From: Candidatus Alcyoniella australis
Lineage (GTDB): Bacteria; Lernaellota; Lernaellaia; JAVCCG01; Alcyoniellaceae
Length of the DNA stretch: 38,531 nucleotides
Direction of reading: 5' to 3'
Assembly (NCBI GenBank): GCA_030765605.1
Contig: JAVCCG010000084.1
Span: 1-38,531 of the forward strand
Both the position numbers and the translations under genes were made by a program. Below the pieces are notes generated by a model. It was not told the origin of the DNA. It did not search any database and saw nothing but the letters and a program-made list of their open reading frames with translations. Below are positions 19,278 to 27,012 of this stretch, piece by piece (within the stretch, counting starts at the first letter, position 1; every line of letters starts with the position of its first letter).

Positions 19278-21965
19278 TCAGGGTTGGGATTGCCGCCCGC
19301 CCTCGGCGGTCTGCTGTTCAAGCAGCAGGTCCAGCACCTCGAGCACCGCCACGGCGTCGCTAGAAGACGGAAGCACGCTGTGGATCCGCGCCTCGTCCTC
19401 ACTGCTCAACGTCGGGACCACTGAATCCGAGCGGATGGCGATCAAGGCCAGTTCCGGACGCAGCTCGCCGACCGCGTGCAGCACCTGTTGGGCCGAACCG
19501 TGGGGCAACCCCAGATCGAGCAGCACAATGTCGATGATCGGCCCCTGCTGTTCCACCGCCTCGATCGCCTCGCGAGCGTTGGAGGCTGGGATCACGCTGT
19601 AGCCCGCACGGGTCAACACCGACTGCAGCATGCCCGACATATGCCGCTTGGCGTGAGCCAGCAGTACGGTGCAGGTCAAGCCGCCGGAGATCAGCTGCTC
19701 GCGCCGCAGATCCAGGTTCTCGGCGGCGGGCAGGTAGATCGTAACGCAGTTGCCCGCGTCCCGTCGGCTCGTCGCCCGCACGTACCCGGAGTGGGACTTG
19801 ACGATGCCGTAGACCATCGACAGGCCCACGCCGTGACGCTGGCCGCGGCGGTCGATCGTGAACGGCATGAACAGCGTCTGCAGCGCCCGGGAGTCGATGG
19901 GCGGCCCGTGGTCGATGATTTCGACGGTGACGTATCTGCCCGGCGGGATTGTGTCCCGCTCGTCCGACAGCGCCTGTTGGAGATCGATCATGTCGACAAT
20001 CATCTCGGCCGAATCGGCGCGCGGCGCGGCCTGGCGCGCGTTGATCATCAGCGACAGCAGGGCCTGTTCGAACATCCCCGAGTCGAGGCGCACCGGGGCC
20101 GGCGCGCTGTTGATCTTGAGCTTCACCTCCCAGACGGGATCGATCGTCTTGTTCAGCTCGGGCAGCAAATCCTCGATCAGCCTGGTAACGTCGAACAGCC
20201 GCGGATGGGCGCGGGGTTCGGCCGAAATGTACTTGAGCTGCTCGGCCATGCGCATCACGCTGCGCCCGGCCTCCTCCATCGCCTCGAGGCTGCGGTAGAC
20301 CCGGTCGTCGGTGGGCAGGATCGACTTGGCCACCGCGCTGTGACCGAGGATCACGCTCATCTGTTCGGCCAGGCGGCGTGAGATGCCGCCGGCGAGGATC
20401 TCCAGCCCCTCGATCTTGGCCTCGGCGGTCAGCGCGCGCTCCATCCGCTTGCGCTCGGTGATGTCGCGGATGATCGTGATCACGCGCTGCACCTGGCCCA
20501 ACGAATCGTGGATCGGGATCTTGCTCGTCTCGGTCCAGAACTGCCGGTCCTCGGTCTCGGTGAACTCTTCGCTGATCTGCGGTTCGCCGTTCTCGAACAC
20601 CGCGCGATACTCCCGCAAGGCCTTTTCCGGGATAAAGGGAAAGACCTCGGAAATCTTGGCGCCCACCGGCGTAGCGGAGAAGCCCAACTCGGAGGCGACG
20701 CGTTCCAGCGCCTCGTTGCACAACACGATCCGCAGATCGCGGTCGGCCACGTGAACGATGTCGTCCAGCGCGTCGATCGTCGTGCGGTAGCGCTCCTCGC
20801 TTTGACGCAACGCCTCCTCGGCCTCGCGGCGCTTGGTGATGTCGCGGATAACCGCCAGCACGCGATCCTCGCCCAGGCGTTTGGCGTTGATCTCGACCTG
20901 GACCGAGCTGCCGTCCTCGCGGGCGATCACGGCCTCGGTCAATATCCGCTCGCCGCGCAATACCCGCTTGAAGTTCTGCTGGTGAAGCTCTCTGTCGTCA
21001 GCCCGGTGCAGGTCGGTCAGCAGCTTGCCGATCAGCTCGTTGCGCAAGCGGCCCGCCAACTGACAGGCTGCTTGGTTGACGTCGGTGATCCGCCCCTTGG
21101 AGTCGTAGACCAAAATCGCGTCGGAGGCCTGCTCCATCAGTTGGCGATACTTTGCCTCGCTACGGCGCAACGCCTCCTCGGCCTGCCTGCGCTCGCTGAT
21201 GTCGCGGATGCTGGCCTGAAAGGTGTTCTCGTCGATGCGCGAGGCCGTAATTTCGACCGGTATCACCCGACCGTCAGAGCGTCGCAGCTCGCGCTCGTGG
21301 CGCACCACCTTGCCTTGCATCACCTCGGCGATGCGCAGCGGACTGTGCTTAAGGTTCTCGTGGGTGATAAATCCGGGGGCTCCCTCGCGCTTTAAATAAT
21401 CAAGGGGGCGATCGAGCAGCTCGAGAAACTTGGGATTGGCGTCGAGCATCTTGCCGTTGACGTCGGCGATAAGGATCGAGTCCGAGGCGTTCTCGAGCAG
21501 CAGGCGGTAGCGTTGTTCGCTCTTTCGCAACGCTTCGTCCGAGACCTTGCGTTCTGTGACGTCCTGGCCGAAGACCAGAAACAGCTCTTGTCCGTGCCAG
21601 CCGCGAAACAGCGTCGAGTTCCATGCCAAGCAGCGCAGCTCGCCTGAGCGAGTGACGATCGTCGCCTCGTGATAAGAAAGCCGACCCTGCTCAAGCATGG
21701 AATTGAAAACGGTCTTCGCCTTTTCACCCATGCCCTGCGGCACGAAGCGCTCAATGAAGTCCCGATCGACCAACTGCTCCAGAGCGTAGCCGGAGAGCTC
21801 GATGAAAAACCGGTTGGCGTAACGGATCTTGTGATCTGTGGTCAACGCAATGACGCAGATGCCCAGCATGTCCAGGCCGCGTTTGAGCAGGTCGACGTCG
21901 AAGCTGCCCAGGTCGCTGGGAAGCTCGATCGCCTTGAACGACTTGTTGTTATTTTCTTCAGCCAA
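19278..21965 (-). CDS. Multi-PAS hybrid sensor histidine kinase, apparently degenerate
   Basis: An 895-residue cytoplasmic sensor with no transmembrane segment. Four PAS modules are visible, beginning near residues 27, 150, 272 and 392, each joined by an RDI(S/T)(E/K)R-type PAC end. A DHp-like helix follows at 510-580, a HATPase domain at about 590-745, and a receiver-like domain at 764-885. The DHp segment reads LAGGISRRLAEQ where active kinases of this type have LAGGIAHDFNN: Arg530 occupies the phospho-His position. The ATPase keeps the N-box Asn (MINARQ) and GHGVGLS, but its G1 box is DHGPPI rather than DxGxG. The receiver keeps a phosphorylatable Asp817 (LLDLGLP) but lacks the N-terminal acidic pair (LLAHAK) and the usual KP motif. 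The TTG at 21965 (AGGGG upstream) avoids overlap with the divergent gene; an ATG at 21869 is an alternative. Confidence 0.85.
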   Translation of the reverse strand: MAEENNNKSFKAIELPSDLGSFDVDLLKRGLDMLGICVIALTTDHKIRYANRFFIELSGYALEQLVDRDFIERFVPQGMGEKAKTVFNSMLEQGRLSYHEATIVTRSGELRCLAWNSTLFRGWHGQELFLVFGQDVTERKVSDEALRKSEQRYRLLLENASDSILIADVNGKMLDANPKFLELLDRPLDYLKREGAPGFITHENLKHSPLRIAEVMQGKVVRHERELRRSDGRVIPVEITASRIDENTFQASIRDISERRQAEEALRRSEAKYRQLMEQASDAILVYDSKGRITDVNQAACQLAGRLRNELIGKLLTDLHRADDRELHQQNFKRVLRGERILTEAVIAREDGSSVQVEINAKRLGEDRVLAVIRDITKRREAEEALRQSEERYRTTIDALDDIVHVADRDLRIVLCNEALERVASELGFSATPVGAKISEVFPFIPEKALREYRAVFENGEPQISEEFTETEDRQFWTETSKIPIHDSLGQVQRVITIIRDITERKRMERALTAEAKIEGLEILAGGISRRLAEQMSVILGHSAVAKSILPTDDRVYRSLEAMEEAGRSVMRMAEQLKYISAEPRAHPRLFDVTRLIEDLLPELNKTIDPVWEVKLKINSAPAPVRLDSGMFEQALLSLMINARQAAPRADSAEMIVDMIDLQQALSDERDTIPPGRYVTVEIIDHGPPIDSRALQTLFMPFTIDRRGQRHGVGLSMVYGIVKSHSGYVRATSRRDAGNCVTIYLPAAENLDLRREQLISGGLTCTVLLAHAKRHMSGMLQSVLTRAGYSVIPASNAREAIEAVEQQGPIIDIVLLDLGLPHGSAQQVLHAVGELRPELALIAIRSDSVVPTLSSEDEARIHSVLPSSSDAVAVLEVLDLLLEQQTAEGGRQSQP

Positions 21966-22053
21966 TCGCCCGATCCCCTGCTTCCGGCCCGCAACCTCGA
22001 CGAATGATATTGCAGGCTGGCTCCTTACCGTTCTCGATGCTACGCTCCGCGCA

Positions 22054-23199
22054 ATGGGTTGTCGATACACCAAGGTTGCGATCATTGGGGGAGGTCCCGC
22101 GGGCGCGGTCTGCGCGGAGTACCTGGCGCGCGCAGGCTGCGATGTCACGGTGTTCGAGGGACGCGTCTGCTGGGAGAAGCCCTGCGCCGGCGGACTGACC
22201 CCGCTGCTGTTCGACGAGTTTCCCTGGATGCACGCACTGGATCAAAATTGCACCAGGGCCGACCGCGCGCGGATCGAACTGTTCGACGACAAAATCGAGA
22301 TCGAGCTTTCCCGTCCGATCCGCATGGTGACCAGGGCCGACCTGGCGCGCCTGCTTCGGGGGCGCACCCAATCCGCGGGTGCGCGTTGGGTCGATCGTTT
22401 CGCGCGTACGATCGAGCCCGCAGGACCATCGGTGCTGGTCGAGGGCGAGCGTTTCGACTGCGTGGTCGGCGCGGACGGCGCAAGCTCGAGCGTGCGCCGC
22501 AGGCTCTCCACGCCGTTGTCGCGCGAGGACATGGCGCTCAGCTCAGGTCTCTACGTGCCCGCGCGATTCCAGCGCGGGATCGTGGTGCGCATGCTGCCGC
22601 AGCTGTGCGGCTACGCCTGGATTTTCCCCCGTCCGGACTGCACCAGCGTCGGAGTGGTCGGCGCCTACGCCGCCACTGACGGCCGCGAACTGCGGCGCGA
22701 AGCCGAACGTCTGGCGCGCGATTATTTGCCGGCCGCGGCGGTGGATGCCGCGCGTCCCTTCGGCCATCCGCTGCCCGCGGTACGCGGCGGGCTGTTGCTC
22801 GACGACGGATTGTGGAGCGATCGCTTCGCGCTGGTGGGCGACGCTGCGGGGCTGTGCGACCAGCTCACCGGCGAGGGCATTCGCTGGGCGATGCTCTCGG
22901 GCAAGCTGGCGGCCGAGGCGATCGCCGCCGGCGAGATGCGGCGCTACGCTGACGCACTGCGTAAACGCGTGCTGCCCGAGCTCGCCCTCTGCGGACGTTA
23001 CGTGTCGCGCATTTTGCGTCGCGGCCCGCTGCGGTTGGCTGGATTATTCGGTCCGCGATCGAGTTTGTTGCGGCGCGCGATCGACGATTATCTGACCGGC
23101 AGCTTGAGCTATCCGAACTTCAAGCAGCGCTTGATTTACCCCGCGCCGTTGTTCTTCGGTCAACTCGCCGTGCAGTTTTTATTTTCCAAACGTAAGTGA
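22054..23199 (+). CDS. Geranylgeranyl reductase-like FAD-dependent oxidoreductase
   Basis: A flavoprotein of 381 residues. The N-terminal FAD-binding motif is VAIIGGGPAGAVCAEYLAR with acidic end VFEG. It is followed by KPCAGGLT, the signature of the geranylgeranyl reductase family (usually KPCGGGL). The second half has CVVGADGASSSVRR and the FAD-ribityl motif LVGDAAGLCDQLTGEGI. Family enzymes saturate double bonds of geranylgeranyl chains in chlorophyll, tocopherol, quinone or lipid precursors; related members act in other polycyclic oxidations. The ATG at 22054 is the first codon giving the standard fold; no strong ribosome binding site precedes it. It is divergent from the sensor gene across 88 bases. 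A prenyl diphosphate synthase and phytol-kinase homologues nearby favour a prenyl substrate. Confidence 0.85.
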   Translation: MGCRYTKVAIIGGGPAGAVCAEYLARAGCDVTVFEGRVCWEKPCAGGLTPLLFDEFPWMHALDQNCTRADRARIELFDDKIEIELSRPIRMVTRADLARLLRGRTQSAGARWVDRFARTIEPAGPSVLVEGERFDCVVGADGASSSVRRRLSTPLSREDMALSSGLYVPARFQRGIVVRMLPQLCGYAWIFPRPDCTSVGVVGAYAATDGRELRREAERLARDYLPAAAVDAARPFGHPLPAVRGGLLLDDGLWSDRFALVGDAAGLCDQLTGEGIRWAMLSGKLAAEAIAAGEMRRYADALRKRVLPELALCGRYVSRILRRGPLRLAGLFGPRSSLLRRAIDDYLTGSLSYPNFKQRLIYPAPLFFGQLAVQFLFSKRK

Positions 23200-23203
23200 A
23201 TTG

Positions 23204-23233
23204 TTGACATAGCCAAGTGCGCTTCGATATAAG
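23204..23233 (+). promoter_or_regulatory. Strong promoter for the histone-like gene
   Basis: TTGACA at 23204-23209 is followed by 18 bases and TATAAG at 23228-23233, just after the stop of the preceding gene. The predicted transcript has a leader of about 260 bases. Confidence 0.65.
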
Positions 23234-23239
23234 TTTTTT

Positions 23240-23501
23240 AACAGTTCTTTGAAACATCAGGAAAAAAACGAAAAACGATATGGGGAAATCGTTCGGCGCT
23301 TCCAAAGCCCTATTTGACGGGCATTTTCGGGCGCCGTACGGACAGGCCGTTGCCGAGTAGGCGTCGCGTGTCTGTCGAGCGGGTCGCGAAGCTGCATGGG
23401 AAAAGACAACGAGAATTCGCGGCGCGTCATTCACAGCATGGTTTGGTCTCGCCTCTCAACGGTTCGACTGAGGGAGCTAACCATAACAGGAGGTCAGGAA
23501 A
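23240..23501 (+). other. Long 5' leader, possibly structured, of the histone-like gene
   Basis: This stretch of about 260 bases lies between the promoter and the start codon and has no convincing gene; open frames here lack ribosome binding sites. Several short hairpins can be drawn by eye, for example CGAT/ATCG near 23276-23294 and CCTCTCA pairing with TGAGGGAG at about 23451-23476, ending just before the AGGAGGT at 23490. I do not recognise a riboswitch or known ncRNA class. Confidence 0.4.
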
Positions 23502-23972
23502 GTGCCTGTGAAAAAAACTGCTGCGAAAAAGAAGGTAGCCAAAAAGCCCGTAGCCAAGAAGGCTGTAGCCAAGAAGGCTGTGGCAAAGAAGGCTCCGGCA
23601 AAGAAGGTCGTGAAAAAGGCCGTTGCAAAGAAGGCTCCGGCAAAGAAGATCGTGAAGAAGGCCGTCGCCAAGAAGGCCCCGGCAAAGAAGATCGTGAAGA
23701 AGAAAGCCGTCGCCAAGAAGGCCCCGGCGAAGAAGGCCGTGAAGAAGGTCGTGAAGAAGAAAGCCGTCGCCAAGAAGGCCCCGGCAAAGAAGGCCGTGAA
23801 GAAGGTCGTGAAAAAGAAAGCCGTTGCCAAGAAGGCCCCGGCGAAGAAGGTCGTGAAGAAGGCCGTTGCCAAGAAGGCCCCGGCAAAGAAGGCCGTGAAG
23901 AAGAAAGTCGTTGCCAAGAAGGCCCCGGCTAAAAAAGTCGTAAAGAAGAAAGCTCCGGCCAAGAAGAAATAG
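23502..23972 (+). CDS. Histone H1-like lysine-rich DNA-binding protein
   Basis: A 156-residue protein made almost only of Lys, Ala, Val and Pro, with iterated KKAVAKKAPAKK-type units, like the C-terminal tail of eukaryotic H1 and bacterial AlgP, HctB and Hc1-like nucleoid proteins. About half of the residues are Lys. It is expected to bind DNA or RNA through charge and compact the nucleoid. There is no folded domain at either end. The GTG start follows AGGAGGT at the right spacing. The coding DNA is itself a degenerate tandem repeat, so length can change by slippage, and open frames on both strands through it are artefacts. A terminator follows, so it is a single-gene unit. Many Lys residues are potential acetylation targets. 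Confidence 0.9.
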   Translation: MPVKKTAAKKKVAKKPVAKKAVAKKAVAKKAPAKKVVKKAVAKKAPAKKIVKKAVAKKAPAKKIVKKKAVAKKAPAKKAVKKVVKKKAVAKKAPAKKAVKKVVKKKAVAKKAPAKKVVKKAVAKKAPAKKAVKKKVVAKKAPAKKVVKKKAPAKKK

Positions 23973-24001
23973 TCGGTCGCTTTAATCTGAGCTAGATTAG
24001 A

Positions 24002-24036
24002 AGGGCGTTCCCGAGAGGGGCGTCCTTTCTTCTTTT
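24002..24036 (+). terminator. Intrinsic terminator after the histone-like gene
   Basis: A stem of about 10 bp with one bulged T (AGGGCG-T-TCCC, GAGA tetraloop, GGGGCGTCCT) is followed by TTCTTCTTTT. Confidence 0.8.
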
Positions 24037-24054
24037 CAAGAGGTCCGCAACAGA

Positions 24055-24513
24055 ATGGATGACGAGGGCGTCAAGGTCGTATCCAGAAACCGCAAGGCAC
24101 GCCACAACTACGCCATCGAGGACACACTGGAAGCCGGGCTCTCGCTGCAGGGCACCGAGGTCAAGAGCCTGCGCGAGGGACGCGCGAGCCTCACCGACGG
24201 CTACGTGTCTTTCGATAAGGGCCAAGCCTACTTGGTCTCAGTGCACATCGACGAGTACTCCCACGGCAACCGCTTCAACCACGAGCCGCTACGCAGGCGC
24301 AGACTGTTGTTGCACAAGGAAGAGATCCGACGCCTGTCGGTCAAGGTTGCGCAACGCGGCCTGTCGGTGGTGCCGTTGCAGATTCACTTCCGCCGCGGCA
24401 AAGCCAAGGTGCTGCTTGGAGTCGGTCGCGGCAAGCGCACGCAAGATAAGCGCGAGACGCTCAAGCGCCGCGACCTGGACCGCGAGATGGAGCGCGAGTT
24501 GCGCCGTCGCTAG
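24055..24513 (+). CDS. smpB: SsrA-binding protein
   Basis: A 152-residue SmpB, the partner of tmRNA in rescuing stalled ribosomes. It opens with RNRKARHNYAIEDTLEAG and has GTEVKSLREGRASLTDGY, then HIDEYSHGNRFNHEPLRRRRLLLHKEEI, all standard. The basic C-terminal tail (GKRTQDKRETLKRRD) that inserts into the mRNA channel is present. Length is normal. AGAGGT lies about 10 bases upstream of the ATG. I looked for the tmRNA gene in the flanks and did not see it. Confidence 0.97.
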   Translation: MDDEGVKVVSRNRKARHNYAIEDTLEAGLSLQGTEVKSLREGRASLTDGYVSFDKGQAYLVSVHIDEYSHGNRFNHEPLRRRRLLLHKEEIRRLSVKVAQRGLSVVPLQIHFRRGKAKVLLGVGRGKRTQDKRETLKRRDLDREMERELRRR

Positions 24514-24524
24514 CCCGTACTAAA

Positions 24525-25241
24525 TTAAATTAGAGCGTAGACGATCAGCGCCGCGGCAGCGGTCTGGGTGAAGTTCAGTGTCTCGTTGGGATCCAGGTGC
24601 CAGATGTCGAAGATCCCGCCGAGCACACTCTCGAAGTGGATCGCGACCAAGGCCGCGAGGGAGACGAGCAACACGCCGCTGCCATCGACCAATCCCAATA
24701 CGAATGCCAGAGCGGCGATCAACGCGCCGCCTAGTCCCCCAAGCACGGTGCCGGCCAAGCTGACCGCGCCCTCGGTGCCCACTGACACGCGCTGGAAGTT
24801 GTTGAGCGAGATGGGATGCTTGCCGTAGAGCTGCCCCAACTCCGAGGCGATGGTGTCGGCCAGCGCCGCGGCCATTCCCGCGGCCATGCACGGCAGCGGC
24901 CAGATCGCATCGGGCAACGCCAGGTGTGCGATGCCGACGATGGCCGTAACGCTGGTATTGGCCAGGGCGTGCTTGGCGCTACGGCGTCCGCCCTTTTTCT
25001 GGGCGATCCCCTTGGCTGCCTTGAGTGCGTACTTGTGGCGGCTGGCCGCAGTACCCACGATGAAGAACGTCAGCAGCAGCATGTAGCCTTGCCATCCGCC
25101 GCCGATCCAAATCGCGATGCCCACCAGCAGGCCGCCGATCACGCCCGAGATGTCCACGGCGCGCGCGCGATAACTCACCGCGGCGATCAGACCGTTGATG
25201 CCCAAGCCGAGTAAGAGGTTCAGCGGCGAGAAGGGATCCAT
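24525..25241 (-). CDS. DUF92 family membrane protein, phytyl-phosphate kinase (VTE6)-like
   Basis: An integral membrane protein of 238 residues with about six helices. It has the conserved GGRRSAKHALANTSVTAI and ADTIASELGQLYGKHP segments of DUF92/TIGR00297. In plants and cyanobacteria this family (VTE6) phosphorylates phytyl phosphate to phytyl diphosphate, using a nucleoside triphosphate, in reuse of phytol. Its ATG follows the stop of the phytol-kinase-like gene by only three bases, the same pairing as the two steps of phytol salvage. In a non-phototroph the substrate could instead be geranylgeraniol, farnesol or another polyprenol. Family assignment is firm; substrate is inference. Confidence 0.88.
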   Translation of the reverse strand: MDPFSPLNLLLGLGINGLIAAVSYRARAVDISGVIGGLLVGIAIWIGGGWQGYMLLLTFFIVGTAASRHKYALKAAKGIAQKKGGRRSAKHALANTSVTAIVGIAHLALPDAIWPLPCMAAGMAAALADTIASELGQLYGKHPISLNNFQRVSVGTEGAVSLAGTVLGGLGGALIAALAFVLGLVDGSGVLLVSLAALVAIHFESVLGGIFDIWHLDPNETLNFTQTAAAALIVYALI

Positions 25242-25244
25242 TGT

Positions 25245-25868
25245 TTAGGCGAGTTTCAACTGCAGCAGCCAGATCACCAGCGCGCCGCAGGCCGGGACCG
25301 TGATGTTGTCGACCACCGGCAGCGGCAGGCTCTCGACGATGGCGCAGCACAGTGAGGCGACCACCGCGATGGTCCAGATCTGACCGCCGTTTAAAAGCGG
25401 CATGCCCGGCACCGGCCACAGCCAAGTGAACCAGCCGATCAGCATCACGCTGCCCAGAATGCCGAAGAACACGAACGCCAGCGTGCCGATCCAACTCTTG
25501 TCGCGGTTCCACGGCAGCTTGTCTTCCCCGTAGCTCACGCCGAACAGGTTGGCGAAGGCGTCGCCGAAAGCCATGATCGACCAGGCGCCGGCCACGATCC
25601 ACATTTGCTCACGCGTGTGGAAAACCAAAATCAGCAGCAGCACCATCGCGCCGTAGGCGATCTTGCCCGCCGAGTATCCGCGCAGGCGTTCGTCCTCGCG
25701 CATCGTATCTTTGATCAGCAGCTTGGAGCCGACGATGCCGTAGATCACCGAGAGCACGGCAAGTACCAGCGCCAGCCAGATCGGCAGATATTTAAGCAGA
25801 AAGGCGAAGGCGATCGGCGCGATATGCTCGGCTTTACGCCGATGCTCGGAATAGGCGACGTTGTTCAT
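25245..25868 (-). CDS. Phytol/dolichol kinase-like membrane protein (VTE5-like)
   Basis: An integral membrane protein of 207 residues with about six helices. Near the N-terminus EHRRKAEHIAPI fits the RK-x-x-H motif of the dolichol kinase, phytol kinase and CTP-transferase superfamily. FGDAFANLFGVSYG, then KLPWNRDKSWIGTLAF, is the family's nucleotide-binding segment. It is expected to phosphorylate a long-chain prenyl alcohol using CTP at the membrane. It is directly upstream of the VTE6-like gene on the same strand and 13 bases downstream of a lipoprotein gene, so the three probably form an operon. I cannot exclude a phosphatidate cytidylyltransferase-like role. Confidence 0.82.
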   Translation of the reverse strand: MNNVAYSEHRRKAEHIAPIAFAFLLKYLPIWLALVLAVLSVIYGIVGSKLLIKDTMREDERLRGYSAGKIAYGAMVLLLILVFHTREQMWIVAGAWSIMAFGDAFANLFGVSYGEDKLPWNRDKSWIGTLAFVFFGILGSVMLIGWFTWLWPVPGMPLLNGGQIWTIAVVASLCCAIVESLPLPVVDNITVPACGALVIWLLQLKLA

Positions 25869-25881
25869 TCTGGATCGGATT

Positions 25882-26514
25882 TCAGTCCGTGGGCTCAGCC
25901 GCAGGTTGCTCGGACTTGACGAAGCCGCTGAGCACGATCGCGTAGCGCTCGCCGGGATAGGGATGCACGTCGGGCATGTCGCGGAACAGCCAGCCCTGCC
26001 AATCGACCTCGCCGCTGATCTTGACCTGGGCCGCGGGATTGAGCGGCTCGCTGGTCACGCTGGTGATCGAGTCTTCGCTCATCACGAATGCGGGCAAAAA
26101 GTTCAGCACCTCGATGGTCAGCTTGGGCTCGGTCTGCTCGACGGTCAGCTTGCCGTGGATCGGCACCTGGACCTGCAGCAGCTCGGCTTGCGTTTTGCGC
26201 TCGCTAATGGCGATCAGCACCTTGCTGTATGCCTGCTCCACCTGCTCGGACACCACCACCTTGCGCTCGATCGGCTGGCCCATGCCCTGCTGCCCGGTAG
26301 GAGCCATTTGCGGAGGCATCTGCGGAGGCATCTGCGGAGGCATTTGTGGAGGCATTTCTACGGCCGCCTGCTCGACCGGCTGCGCGTCCGCCGGAGTCGG
26401 CTCACTCTCGCGGCAACCGTAAAGCGGCAGCGCGCAGAGCAGCACAATGCTCAGACCGAAGGCGATCAGTGTAAACCGGTAGTTGGTCAATGTGGCTCGC
26501 AACTCGGCGTGCAT
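25882..26514 (-). CDS. Lipoprotein with MPPQ repeats and DUF2155-like domain
   Basis: A predicted lipoprotein of 210 residues: an N-terminal hydrophobic segment ending in LYGC (Cys34 lipidated), a Pro/Gln linker with four MPPQ units, then a beta-rich domain. The C-terminal part reads LPAFVMS, later VDWQGWLFRDMPDVHPYPGERYAIVL, resembling the GWLF/MF-x-x-x-P-x-x-x-x-x-HPxY pattern of DUF2155-type envelope proteins. GAGGAGG lies close upstream of two adjacent ATGs (26517 and 26514); the second has the better spacing. It is the first gene of the unit with the two prenyl-alcohol kinase homologues. Function unknown. Confidence 0.7.
   Translation of the reverse strand: MHAELRATLTNYRFTLIAFGLSIVLLCALPLYGCRESEPTPADAQPVEQAAVEMPPQMPPQMPPQMPPQMAPTGQQGMGQPIERKVVVSEQVEQAYSKVLIAISERKTQAELLQVQVPIHGKLTVEQTEPKLTIEVLNFLPAFVMSEDSITSVTSEPLNPAAQVKISGEVDWQGWLFRDMPDVHPYPGERYAIVLSGFVKSEQPAAEPTD
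26311..26358. repeat. 12-bp tandem repeat, four units
   Basis: CGGAGGCATCTG appears twice exactly and twice more with one or a few changes. It encodes the MPPQ repeats of the lipoprotein on the minus strand. Being a multiple of three, copy-number change would keep the frame. Confidence 0.9.
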
Positions 26515-26626
26515 CATTCCTCCTCGAAATCCAGTGCCGTGCGCCAAAAATGGCGACTAATAATACGCGCGCAATGCGTTGAATTCCAGCCCCGGCAATG
26601 CATTACCCGAGAAACCGGCGTACTTC

Positions 26627-26655
26627 TTGACTTTATATCAATAAATTGCTATATT
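26627..26655 (+). promoter_or_regulatory. Promoter of the zinc-ribbon gene
   Basis: TTGACT at 26627-26632 and TATATT at 26650-26655 are separated by exactly 17 bases in a locally AT-rich stretch. The start codon is at 26689, leaving a leader of about 27 bases. Confidence 0.7.
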
Positions 26656-26688
26656 GCAATACGTGAATATTTAATCGAGGATTACAAC

Positions 26689-26886
26689 ATGCCGTTGTAC
26701 GAATATAAGTGTAAAGAATGCGGCCTCGAGTTTGATGAACTCGTCAGCCTCTCCAAGCGCGACCAGGTGCGCTGCCCCAAGTGCCAAGGTGATCCCGAGC
26801 GCAAACTCTCGGGATTCGTCAGCAGCGGGGGCGGGGGCGGCCTTTCGAGCTCGTCGTGCTCCTCCGGGCCGACGGGCTTTAGCTGA
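26689..26886 (+). CDS. FmdB-type zinc ribbon protein
   Basis: A 65-residue protein starting MPLYEYKCKECG with two CxxC knuckles (Cys8/Cys11 and Cys29/Cys32) that should bind one zinc ion, as in the FmdB family of putative regulatory proteins. The tail is Gly/Ser-rich with one more Cys, common in this family. GAGG precedes the ATG by 8 bases. Open frame extends far upstream in the same register but is non-coding there. The family's function is poorly known; it is named after a protein near formamidase genes. Confidence 0.92.
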   Translation: MPLYEYKCKECGLEFDELVSLSKRDQVRCPKCQGDPERKLSGFVSSGGGGGLSSSSCSSGPTGFS

Positions 26887-27012
26887 GGCTCGTAAGCAGG
26901 CGCGGTCGCGCCTTCGATTTTCCGCACATCTCCCCGCCGAGGTTGGTCCTTGGCGATCTATATTGAATAATATCGATCACTCGCGCGTATAGCCCTCAAA
27001 GGGAGGCGGCGA

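Noticed and set aside
23477-23962. Phe/Ala-rich minus-strand frame and other frames across the histone-like gene
   Set aside because: Repetitive Lys codons automatically open other frames; the GTG with AGGAGGT and the Lys/Ala product is the real gene.
23240-24054. tmRNA gene near smpB
   Set aside because: The GGTTCGACT near 23460 recalls a T-loop, but no tRNA-like ends or tag-peptide ORF are present.
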